A stretch of DNA of 64,000 nt from Struthio camelus (lineage: Eukaryota > Chordata > Aves > Struthioniformes > Struthionidae), in the NCBI RefSeq assembly GCF_040807025.1, contig NC_090982.1, positions 82,882,963 through 82,946,962 of the forward strand, read 5' to 3'. Shown here one piece after another: positions 13,151 to 24,400 of the stretch. A model generated the notes under the pieces. That model was not told the origin of the DNA. It searched no databases and saw only the letters and a list, made by a program, of their open reading frames with translations. Made by a program: the position numbers and the translations under genes. How positions within the stretch are numbered: position 1 is the first letter of the stretch; each line of letters opens with the position of its first letter.

Positions 13151-14864
13151 TGTACAATTACTTTCTCGTAGCACATATATGTAACCTCTAGCTGTTCTAT
13201 CTTTTTTTAGAGTAAAACTAGTTTTGCAATAAGCACTAATTAATTCATTAATAGCAGTTAAATCTTTCAGGAAATAATTTAATAACATTCCTACTGATCT
13301 TAAATACAGCTTTTGATTACCCTTGGCCCTTGGCTCATGAAAAATGTACCCTGCAGCATGCTAGGAAGGGAGAAGAAAGATTCATGCAAACAGACAATGA
13401 TAAGATGAAAATTAATGATAATACATTAGTATGTTTATGCTGAAAATTAGAGGAAGATTTCTAGCAATTAAATTGGTAAGATTCAGGAAAGAACCACCCA
13501 TTTGGGAAAACAAAAACAAGAAATATAACCCGTTTAAGAGGGGGTTGTGTCATGAAAGTAATTATATGAGATGATTGCTGGAAAACTGGGTTTGTGGTGA
13601 TCCTTGGTTCCCTCTCACTATTTTTCACGTCTCTGTATCTCAACATTACTGAATCCTAAAGTGTATCTAAAGATATTTATGGAGGCCTTTCACCCACTGA
13701 TTTACACCTGTGGGAGGTTCCCACAGTAAGTAACCTGCCACAGCTACTTCTCAGAGAGGGAATTTTCATGGAGTGATGTTGGGGTCTCCGCTCTTTCACT
13801 GTATGCTCGTCAGCCTTTTGCAAAGTCATGTATGTTAAGGACTTTCTCCGGAAAGGAGGAAAAGATGTGTGCTTTTTTCTTTTGAGAAGAGATTAGAAGG
13901 GTTTAGAGTCGGCAGATAAGTTAGGCTCTCAAGTCAAGGTAGCTTTACTGCCTGTGAACTGTGATTTTATTATTCAAATGTTTTGCTTCAACAGAACCCA
14001 ACTTTAGGATTGGCACTAATATATTTATCAGCATAAATTATTACTCATTTATTTCCTTACAGTTTGTTTGCAATAAAAATTCAAATCACTATAGTCAAAA
14101 TGATTTCAATAAATACAACAAATTATGAATGTAATTATTACAGCCAGTGTTTCAACATGCAGCCTTATTTACAAAGGACACAGCATTGATTAAAACAGTT
14201 TGAATTATGCTAACTACAGCACTGAACTATCTTTATAAAACCATCTGAGAAGCACAGTAATTGGAGTTCAAGGGAGAAGCAGTATTACAAGAAGGCTAAT
14301 GATAATTGTGTTTAAGGTCATTGACAACTAAAGTACTTACTGTACAGGAGCCTTCTGTCAGAGACAATTATGGTGAAGGGCCTTTGTATGGGGTCGAAAC
14401 ACTCAGAGTGTATTATTTCTGTGACAGCTTCGTTCTTACAACATTTATTTTGTTTCTAGTTTATCTATCTGTAGCACAGTATTAAATTTAGAGTGTCATG
14501 AGCCAAGTGGTTCACGCAAAACCAAATTGACAGAATGCAATGATGTAGTTACACCGCAGTCTTTCTAATAATGGCAACGCCTTGTTAGATCAAAAGCATC
14601 CCCCAGGACCTAGAAGATAGCACCAGTAGTACTGTTCACATGGATTATGAAAGTCCTGTATGCTCTGTAGAGAGTCTGAAACAGGGAAAGAACGTGCTGT
14701 ACACACTTTTTGTAGCTGATCTTTGTAAAACATTTCCTTTTCCTATTTGTTGCACTTTTATTTTAATGAGTTTTATTTTAATTTTCCTTTAAAAGGGGGA
14801 AAAGATGAGTTACTAACTTCACATACTTAGCTGTATGTAAGCATCTCGTAGTCTTTAATTTATT
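13151..14864. other. Intergenic DNA, no gene seen
   Basis: AT-rich sequence with no recognised exon, RNA gene or repeat family. The open frame at 13461-13646 (-) has no motif. The stretch 14050-14350 lacks repeats and low-complexity runs and would be a reasonable place to look for a conserved non-coding element, but conservation cannot be judged from one sequence. Confidence 0.5.
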
Positions 14865-15035
14865 TAATCTCAACACAAACTTTGATGGTACTGTGAATAT
14901 TGCAGATAGGAAATTGGGTCACTTGACAGATCAGGTAACTTACTTATGTATTGTTTCCTAAACTGTGGCAGAGTAACCACCACCACTGCCCAGCACTGTG
15001 GTTTGGTGACCTAACCATGCTGCTATCCTAAATGA
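14865..15035 (+). repeat. Ancient MIR/L2-like relic
   Basis: Blocks of the MIR/L2 3' region appear in order: 'ttaatctcaacacaaactttgatgg', 'attgcagataggaaattggg', 'aggtaacttactt', 'ctgtggcagag' and a closing 'gacctaaccatgctgctatc', which recalls the family's 'ctctaaccactagaccatcctgc'. The copy is strongly diverged. The minus-strand open frame at 14958-15230 overlaps it and is taken as chance. Confidence 0.5.
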
Positions 15036-16374
15036 AGTAACGATGCGGACTCTCTTAGGGGTGACCTCAGCACTTCGAAATAGCAGAGCAATTGAAATCA
15101 CTGCAGTGTGTGTGACAGCTTGTTTCGCAGAAAGAGGACATATCATCAACCGTTTGGGCTGGCAGACAAATGCTATCAGATTTTGAGTTAGCCACATTAC
15201 ACCTGTGCCTGGTGTTGACAGCAGGTACACTGTTATCCCCCCGTGCTATCTGTTCCTATGGGTTGAAAATGGACATTCAGATTACACCTTAAAGCTCGTG
15301 ATAGCTCTTTCACAGTTACCCAAGTACTAAACTCTGGAGATTGTTGTTTATAATATCAGTTGTCTATTGAATAGTTAATAACTATTAGTTAATAAACTAT
15401 CAATAAATATATTGTATTATTGTCTATAGCTTTCAAAACCTGAGCTGGAAAACTTTTTTTCTTGGGGCCCTTGTTAGATGGCTACTTCTCTTTTCACATT
15501 TTCATGGCAGACTTTTTCAAACTGCAGGCTTTGCTATTTTCCTGAGAAAATTAACTCACCTGGCTCCTGTCTTCTATGAAGATTAATTAGATTTGAAAGT
15601 AAAGTTTTTTTTTAAAAATCTATCATTTTGACAACAGTTTTTTAATTAACATCTAGATTTACAGATTTAAAATCCCTTAATATTTTAATGAAAAAATAAT
15701 GAAAATTCCACAGTAATGTTGAGTCATCTTTAGATAGGTTTAAGATTTAATTTTAAACAAATAACAGAGTTGATCGGATTTTTGAAAATGTATTTTAATT
15801 TTTTTAAGTGATTCATGCTACCTAAGGTGATTTGAGTTCCTTATGCTTATATCATGTTTATGGGCCAGGCTGTCTTACAAAATGATTATTTTCATTATTT
15901 CACCCTTTTAGAGAAGTGAGAAAATTAATAGTTAATGTATTGGCTGTGGCATTTTCTTGAACAGGTAGTCTTCCTTATACTGCAACTAGTGAATGCACGT
16001 GGAAACAAAACCCAATAAAAGTACCATTTCCAGAATGCAGTTCAGAAACTTACCAAATTTGTCACCTTTGGTCTTTATAGACTATTTGATCTTCATCTGA
16101 AATATTACTGTGAGGGTTAGAGAAATGATATTTTTGCATAGTGGATATTTTCAGTTAAAAAAATCTACTTCATCAAAACCAATTTTCCATCAGAAATATA
16201 ATAATAGATATTTTATTATAAAACCTAATGTGAATACTTACTATCTATGGCAAATACTGGCCCTATTAAACATATGGATATGGTGTATTATTCAGTTTAT
16301 TCCATTTTAAGCGGCATACAAGAGAAGTAAATGTAAAACTGATGCACTACAGTGTGTATGCACTGTACCAGTAC
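15036..16374. other. Intergenic DNA, no gene seen
   Basis: Very AT-rich sequence with frequent T and A runs. No exon, RNA gene or identifiable repeat was seen. Confidence 0.55.
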
Positions 16375-17090
16375 AGGGTGGGGGTGAAAGCCATCTGGAA
16401 AGCAGCTTTGCAGAGAAGGACCTGAGGGTCCTAGCAGACAACAAGTTGCATGGAGCCAGCAATGTGCCCTTGTGGAAAAGAAGGTTGATGGTGTTCTGTG
16501 CCTCATTAGGCAGCAGGTCGAGGGAGGTGATCCTTCCCCTCTGCTCAGCACTAGTGAGGCCACATCTGCGGTGCTGTGTCCAGTTCTGGGCTCCCCAGTA
16601 CAAGAGAGACGTGGACGTGCTGCCACGAGACCCGTGAAGGACAGCAAAGATGATGAAAGGACGGGGGCATCTCTCATATGAGGAGAAGCCGAGAGAGCTG
16701 GGACTGTCCAGCCTGGAGAAGAGCAGGCTTGGGGTGATCTCATCAACATGTATAATACCTCGTGGGGAGGGAGTGAAGAGGATGGGACCAGGCTCTTCTC
16801 GGTGGTGCCCAGTGACAGGACAAGAAGCAATGGGCACAAACTGGAGCACAGGAAATTCTGTTAAAACCCAAGGAAAAAAAACACCTTTTTACTATGAGGG
16901 TGGTTGAACACTGGAGGAGGTTTCCCAGGGAGGCTGCGGAGTCTCCATCCTTGGAGATATTCAAAACCCCACTGAACAGAGCCCTGAGCAACCTTCTCTA
17001 GCTGGCCCTGCTTTGAGCAGGGTCTTTGACTAGACAATCTCAAGAGGTACCTTCCCACCTTACTTCTTCTATGATTCTCTGATTCTGTAT
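16375..17090 (+). mobile_element. 5'-truncated CR1 LINE, frame-disrupted
   Basis: A second avian CR1 copy in + orientation. It starts in the ORF2 region at 'gccatctggaaagcagcttt', passes the same 'gtgtccagttctgggctccc' block near 16577, and ends in a weak octamer tail (atgattctctgattctgtat) at about 17070-17090. Unlike the copy at 5130-5710, the ORF2 frame is broken: fragments appear in different frames (16446-16637, 16472-16681, 16650-16907). There is also an internal deletion around 16620-16650 relative to the first copy. It is older and non-functional. Minus-strand open frames of up to 180 codons here (16297-16849) are antisense shadows of CR1. Confidence 0.93.
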
Positions 17091-18088
17091 TAAACACAGA
17101 TATATCATCAACCAGCCACTTCCACCTTATGTAATTCATATTGAGTGCTGAATAAAAAAAATTTTTTTTCTCATGTACAAAGAAGAGAAAATTCAGCTAC
17201 TTTTGCTTTTTGCTTTTGAATGAACATAATTTCACTGTATTGAATAATCTGAATACTTTTTACACTTCCTATGCTTTAATATGGGCCCATTTATACAGTT
17301 CTGAACCAATGTCAGACTTCAGAAATAATACATGTGGCAACAGGCTGATTTTTTTCATAGTGCGATCCGTTTCGTTCTTTGATAGGGGAAAAGGAGGGGA
17401 AAAAACAAGAAAAGAGAGAGAAAGGAAAATCGGTATTTTTGTGCTTGATCATAAAGCCCAGCCTGTGAAGCAACAGCCACTCAGGAAGGTAGTTCTGTGT
17501 GGTTTGAAGCAGCTCTGGGATGCACAAACAACTAGTGGCATTTGATTTCGCTGTTAATGGTACCATCTCCCTGGCACTGACTGAGGGGCTTTAAATATTC
17601 ACGAGTTTCTTAAAGGCTTTTGGAAAGAAAGTGCTAGAAAAGAGCACTAACATACTGATCTTTTTACTAGCCTGTGTCAGCAAGAGCATGTTAAATAATT
17701 AAGTCAGTTTAAGCCTTTTTCCACCCAGGAGGAGTTTAAGATCAGCCCCAGTGTGCTGGGAGACGCTACCTTTTCCACTGAACTGGTGATTTTAGTCCTA
17801 GGGAAACAAAAACATAATAAAAGAAAAGGTTGATTCCCAATAGAAACTGCACTGAAACACATTTGTCCCGTGTCACAGCCCCTTTGTTAGATTAGGAGTG
17901 CCTTTTTACAGCTGCACACGAAAATGTGATCTTGTAAAAGACTCTCGGTACACAATATGTTCTCTAATCTCTGATTATGGAAAGTCTTGTGTAAAAATTA
18001 ACCGTCCTTGTGAAAATGCTGATTTGTGAAGGTGTGTCCTACTGACGCCTGCCTCCTGACACCCTATATTATGTTTCCTTTCGCACAG
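17091..18088. other. Intergenic DNA, no gene seen
   Basis: No recognised exon or repeat. The 111-codon open frame at 17210-17545 (+) includes a purine-rich, low-complexity stretch (17390-17430) and shows no domain. Confidence 0.5.
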
Positions 18089-18152
18089 GAGCCTGCGAGA
18101 GCTGTGGCAAATGGCTATCATCAACTGAACATCCCTGAAGCTGAACTTCCAG
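18089..18152 (+). other. Exon-like segment of unknown gene, 64 bases
   Basis: The segment is preceded by a pyrimidine-rich stretch ending in CAG (tttcctttcgcacag) and followed by a strong donor, AG|GTGAGT. In frame 1 it is open throughout and reads EPARAVANGYHQLNIPEAEL followed by P; the other two frames contain stops. I do not recognise the peptide, and no partner exon could be joined to it with confidence. It may be an exon of a long non-coding RNA, an untranslated exon, or chance. It lies on the strand opposite RIT2, about 24 kb beyond that gene's stop codon. Confidence 0.25.
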
Positions 18153-19639
18153 GTGAGTATTGTTCAAGCCTAGCGGTATAAGAATCAACAAACCAAGGGG
18201 GATTTTAACTAATTCAAAATGTGCATAAAGCGCACGTCCAAATCGTGAGCATATTCACGTTCAGAGAGACATAGGACTTTCAAAGGTCTGCTTAGAGCTG
18301 CTGCACGCAACACAAACACAAGCACAGGAGATCAGAAATAGTCTTTGTAAAAAAAGCAGACATTTACGGGGAACAAATCTTCCGCTTTGAAATTTTTAGT
18401 CCAGACTGGAATTGAGGTTAAAAATGCCAGACTGCCTCAGAATAAGTAATTTTCATACCTTATCTTACGTGGAGATCCAGGTTTAATTTCCATCTCTAAT
18501 TAACACGTAACTGTTTGCACAAATTGGGAACGTTCCAGCTGGGAGGGTTTGAAACCTTTCTTCTGCAGCATATATTTAGAGAGTTAATACCACACATCAG
18601 AAAGTTCAAACTTTTGATCTGTAAAAGGTAGACTGGAAACATAAAATAGTTTTCCTGCTGGCAGGTGATGGCTGGGCTATTAGCTAATAGGGGTAGATTG
18701 GGGCTTCTCACCCTCATTTTTCATAGCAAATTTGACAGCTCTTGGAACAGGCTTGATAAAGACTGGAGGAAAAAACTTTGCTGGACGGGAAATTTATTTG
18801 CCACACAACCCTTCCAAATGGTGTTCAGTACCTTCTGATTATCGCAGAATAGCAAGCATTTCTACTCAGTTAACACATTTTTCTCATATTCATTTTTAAT
18901 GCTTGCTTTATTTATAGCTCTGTCATTAATTTCCACATATAGAACCCCAAACACAGCAACAAACTGTACTTCCAGAGTCTAATTCTAAATTGGTTTACAC
19001 TAGAGTGGACCAAGGACACAAAACCGAAAAAAAATTACTGTAGTAAAATGCGACGTTGAAGATAAAAAAAAAGAAAAGAAACAAAACCCCCGTTTTAAAC
19101 AAGATCAGAGCCAAGTTTGTGATGTGGCTGCAAAATCAGTCTTTTTATAGTCAGGCTGCTTCCCAAAGAGATTCTTTCTCTGGGTGCTATTTTAACGTTT
19201 ACAAAAGGTGAAGCTTTGTCCACACCAACCACAGGAGTAGAGATGCATGTTAATAAAGAGTCCCTTTTATATAGTTTATGATTTTTATGCGGCGTTGTTT
19301 CCTTCAGGTTTCTTTCATTAATATTTAAGAGGAAAGTCACTTCAAAATGAAATTCAGATTTCAGTGAGATCGTTCCTAAAATATTTAAAGTGGATAATGC
19401 AGGTTTCCAGAAATAGCAATAAATATAACCTCAGTCTCCTGACCCCATTATATCTGTAGATGGGGAAATATACTGGAGACATTTTTAAAATCCGCATGCC
19501 AGAGTGACCTCATTTTTTATATTAGGAAAGAGAGAAAAACAAGGACAAATCATGAGAAGATTTTCTGATCTATTCTCCTGGCCACAGTGAGGGTCTTTCC
19601 AATCTTCTCCTGAGAAAGCATCTGGCAAAAGATGAAATC

Positions 19640-19725
19640 CTTTGCTATGACATTGGGCTAATCCCTCTGTGATTCACTTTTACATCAGAAACTAGGGTTA
19701 ATAACTAGATCGTGTTGGGAAATGT
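19640..19725 (+). repeat. MIR-like relic
   Basis: The run 'gctatgacattgggctaatc' followed by 'ctctgtgattcacttttac' and 'agggttaataactag' matches in order the MIR core and 3' side ('tgtgaccttgggcaagtcac', 'tctctgtgcctcagtttcc', 'ggggataataa'). It is short and diverged. Confidence 0.5.
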
Positions 19726-21360
19726 GGATTTATTTTTCTTAAAATTAGAAGAAAATAATAAACATTTTCATAGACTACCTTTCTTGGAAGATTTTCAAAG
19801 AAATTTTGAAATACAGCTTTTGATTATCAGAAAACCTTCCTTCCCTGCCTCTTCTACCCAGGGAAAAAAGAAAAGGAAGAGAATATTTTATTTGCTGGTG
19901 TTATTTTTTAGTCATCTTTTATTTTGCTTTCTTTCATATGTGTTTACAGTAACTCTCCCCACATACCTTTTTCCTGGATCATGGTTGGGATTCCAGATAT
20001 GCTCTTTACGGAGCCATAAATGTACGTTTTCAGATTCACAGCCCCTCCTAGAGGGTTTAAAGTGATGCAGTACAGTTTATTCTCTGTGAAGCATGTAAGC
20101 TTTCAGATGGCATCCTGAAATCTAAGCCTTACAAGCTGTCCTAAATGCAAATGTGGAGACCACCTCCTAACATCCTTTCTGGTTTATGTAAGATTAAGAC
20201 AAACTGTTTAGAGGCTAAACAACCTACTTTTAAAACTAACTTCACGACTGAAAAACAAATAATGTTTTTTGGCTTTTTGCTTCCCCTGTGGCTAACCAAA
20301 AAGTGAACAAAGATAGAAGGAAACCTATTTAGTGCTATGGTACGTCTGCAATGAGTCAAAGAATCAAATGGTTAAAGACAAGACATGAATTTCCTCTATC
20401 CCTTTCCTTATGTCTCCTGTTTCCATCTCTCTGATCCTGGATTCTTCTGATTGCTGGGCTCTAATTCAGTTTTACCAGCTGCAGGTGTGAGATGGTATGA
20501 AGCCTTTAACAAAGGTTATCTTTGGCTAGTGACTGTATGAAGCATTTTGTATTCAGCAACAACTCATTTAGCTGAATAAATAAGAACTTCAAAACAAACA
20601 TCTTTTCCAAAGACAAAGTGCTCCTTCTAGTTTGGACTCAGCACTTACTGCATTTGTAAATATGCAACAGCATGGCTTGTGGCATATATGATTAGATGCT
20701 ACATGGGGAGTTTTACTGTTTTATACTTACTATAGCATCAGCAGCAGAGCACAGAGTACATGAAATACAGATAATTGTCGAGAGGAACCAAATAATTTCA
20801 GTTACAGCTATTCCCTTACAGTAAGTGAATGTGTGTTACTTTCTTATTTTGTTTGCAACAATAATTTTAAGCAGAGCATAGCTTGGACTCTGTGCTACTT
20901 TCCCTTTCTGCTCCTGCTTGAATATGTTGTCATATCCTATTGATACAAAAATATGGGCCACTCCTGTCATGTAATATGAAGTTGACAAACAACCAGATAA
21001 ATAAATGAATCCTTTAAATGACTAAGGAAAGCTCATTTAAAACTCTCAGCTAACAACCTCATTACTGCTGTTCAACACAAGGCTATTCCTGCAATCTGGC
21101 TCAGATACTGTTGTTTGAAAACCATCAAAACCACAGACAGCCGCACACTGAGATGCAATAAATGTCAAGTCTGTAGCATAGATTTTCTAGAATTGTTTAA
21201 TCCTGACACAGTGCGTGTGCCAAAGAAGGCATAATCAAACAGGCAACGCTCTTCATTGTGGTCATCCTACTGGGGTTTGAAAATTACTCAGATTTGACCT
21301 AGTAGCAGAAAATGACAAAGTGGAGACAAGTAAGGACTTTGGATAATAGGAGCTACCCAG

Positions 21361-21400
21361 TGTGTGTGGGGGGGGGGGGAGGGGGGATGGAGGGGGGGGA
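21361..21400 (+). repeat. G-rich tract (G12 / G6 / G8)
   Basis: After a short TG run the + strand carries an unbroken run of 12 G, then A, 6 G, ATGGA and 8 G. This could supply four guanine tracts for an intramolecular G-quadruplex. No promoter, gene start or telomeric repeat is nearby. Confidence 0.85.
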
Positions 21401-24400
21401 GCAAACATACTGTTATGTAGAAGATTTTTTGAGCCATATATGCAAAAAGTGACCATTTTAAATACTGTACATCCATGACAAAACTTCCAGTAAGCAAAGC
21501 TGCAGGAACGTCTTCTAAACTTCAATCTCTATGTCTGTTAAAGGAAACAGAAAAGGCAGGTAAAAACATCAATTGTTGTCACAAGTTCCCCAAGGTGCCT
21601 TGGTCAGGACTTTTTGGACCATTTCAATGATTAATGCCCACTGACAGCTGGTATTACTGACTGTGAGCAGATCTACCTGGGTTTTTCACTCAAAAAATCC
21701 ACCTAGGTTGGTTTCATCTCTCTGGTTCACTTTGCCAGGACATTTCTAAGGCTCCATCGCAGAGTATCTCAGCTTACTCCTCACTTGGCATAAAGGACAC
21801 AGTGGCATTCATTGTATTTCTTTCCTTTCAAAGACTGTCCCTTCTGTAATATATTCAAGTGAAAATTGAAAAATGTGGCATTTGTTTATCCAGTCTGTGC
21901 ACAATTTAAGACACAGGCAAAAGAAACGCAGAAGCATCCTTTCCCAAACCACGGCATTGACTGATGGGCCCCAGAAGTGTTTAGGATCTCTGGAAGAGGA
22001 GGAGCAGGCATGGAGTGGAGATGGAAATTTTACTATGGTACAACCCTATATCTGGGCTTCTCTGGACCCGTTTTTTCTGTACCTTGAAATTCTGACCTGA
22101 TGTAAACGGATATTCTACCATTTGGACAGAATTTCTTTGGGAGGAAAAATTGCTCTGATGAGGCTGCCAGATACGTAGAAATCTGGGACATATGCACGGC
22201 ATGCGTGAAAAGCGACTCTCTGTAAAGCACATTTGCAGTTCGTCTGACACATCTGGGAAATGTCAGACCTACAGAACATATTCCACAAATGATCTGTGTG
22301 TCATGGATGTCTTAGGTTGACTGAACACAGCAAGAATATCTAGGTAGCAAGCGCCCTGCAGGTGCAACACAGGATTCTCTGAGCATGCACTATCCTATCA
22401 TTCATAGGAATGAGCACACATTTCTCCCTGGGAGAAAAAAATGGCAATTGTGTGTTAGAAGAAATTCAGAGACACTATGTGCCAGGATATACCACCTGCT
22501 GGGATGTATCCAACCAAGATTCCGACTTAGCGTAGCTAAAACTTCATCCGTCTCTTCCTGACCAACCCTTGCACTCAGCCTCTTTCCTCTGTTGTGATAT
22601 CAAAAATATGAATTGGAAGTTACCGTCAGTATTCAGAGTCTCAGCAAAGTGGCTATTTTGAAGGCCATTTGTCTAACACAGTAGCAAAGTGACCACTAAG
22701 GATTTGGCCTAGTTTGTCTCAAAAGTATGAGGTTAGTGACTCATAGAAAGTGATAATACATAGGCATGGGGCTGCCATTGGAGTAACTGTTCTTAATGTT
22801 GACCAGCAAATCAATTAACAAAAGGATATTCCTTTCAGTGACTAGATTTTAATTTTTTTGTGAAGAAAATTAATAAATAGCTTCCCCTGAAAATGATAGG
22901 AAATGGAAGCACAAATAAATTTACTCACTCTGGCTTTCTCACAGTAGGCAGTGAAAGGTCAAAGATTAGAATCACAGTGTCTTGAGCATTGTTTCTCAGC
23001 CTTTTAAAGCCAAGAACCTTCTAACATCCAAAAAAAAATTTTTAATATCCAGGGATCATCCTGATAACACTGCCAAACTTTTATTTTTCATTCACAGCCA
23101 ACTAAGAACTATGTTAATCTCTGACTTTTGATCTTATGCTTGTATTATTTACTTTTATTTTCCTCTATGTATGTGGTTTGCATCCTTCCTACCTTTAAGA
23201 ATGACTTTTGCAGTTACTTCACAAACCAATTTCTGTCTATTAGCCCACAGATAGGATAGACCAACACCATTCTAGTTAAAATCTATCAGAGATGTATAAT
23301 TGCAAATGAGAGTAGAAGTGAGAATTGAACTTCTAACCACAAGAATTTCCCTCTCATGTGGGGCAGTTGCTCTGCAGGAATAATCAGCTCAGACATCTTG
23401 TTGCAAATGTTCGTATTAACTCTGTGCACTAAGAACTACTGGGAGACTTGCTTGATATAAAGAAAAAGAAAAGTTCTTTTGCAGTTTAGAACCTTTCAGA
23501 AAATTCAGAAAACACTGAAACACAAAGATGTATTGCTTTGGAGGGGAGGAATTAAAATAAAGTGCCTATTCACCCATGTGAAACCTAGAGGTTAATAATT
23601 CACATTTGCTCCAGAGCAGTTGCGGTGAGATGTGATTAATTAATGTTTATAAAATACTTTACAATCCTTGGTTTGCCGGAGCTATGCTGTATATAAATCC
23701 AACTGATGTTGGAGATTACTCTTGTTAATTTACTACTGCTGGTCTTAGCATGTAATCTCAAGAATCTTCTGAAATTTTAATCTCAAAATGAAATATTAGT
23801 GCATCCTCTGATTTTGGCATCTCTACATATGATTTCATCATCAGCAAAACAGACATAATTCCAGAAACCGAAATAAGTCATGTTAACACTGCAGTCCCAA
23901 AGTGTAACAAATCGCTATATAGACCAATGATAGGACGTTAACATGGCGACAGTATAATGAAGTTATTTGTTCACTCCACTATATTCTACATCATTAAACT
24001 TCATAACTGATGTTATCCAGGATCAGAAGTCAAAGATGTTTCTGAGCTCCAATCGTGGGCCTCCACAGGAAGATATATGACAGGGTGAAGTGTTTTCACT
24101 GTTGTTGGGTTTTTTTAATTGTTGCTTTATGGGCCACAGGCTAAAAAGGGAGCTCATAATTCATCAGCAACATGTTAATTTTTTCCAAGTAGTTAATGAG
24201 ATCCTTAAAGGTGTCATATTGGAAGAAAAGATTTCGAATAAGACAGAAGAAACATAGTACGCAGAGTTGTCATTGGCTGGATTTCCTAGAAAAAAAACAA
24301 GCTTTGTGTGATACAGCTCTGTATGAATACACAGGCGTACGTAGGTCTACGTGCTGGTTGGTCTATGTACTGTTCTAATGACTTATAAATCAATTGGTCA

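Noticed and set aside
14958..15230. 90-codon minus-strand open frame
   Set aside because: Overlaps a MIR/L2-like relic in antisense and has no domain.
16297..16849. Two overlapping 180-codon minus-strand open frames
   Set aside because: They are antisense to the CR1 copy at 16375-17090 and carry no independent protein signature.
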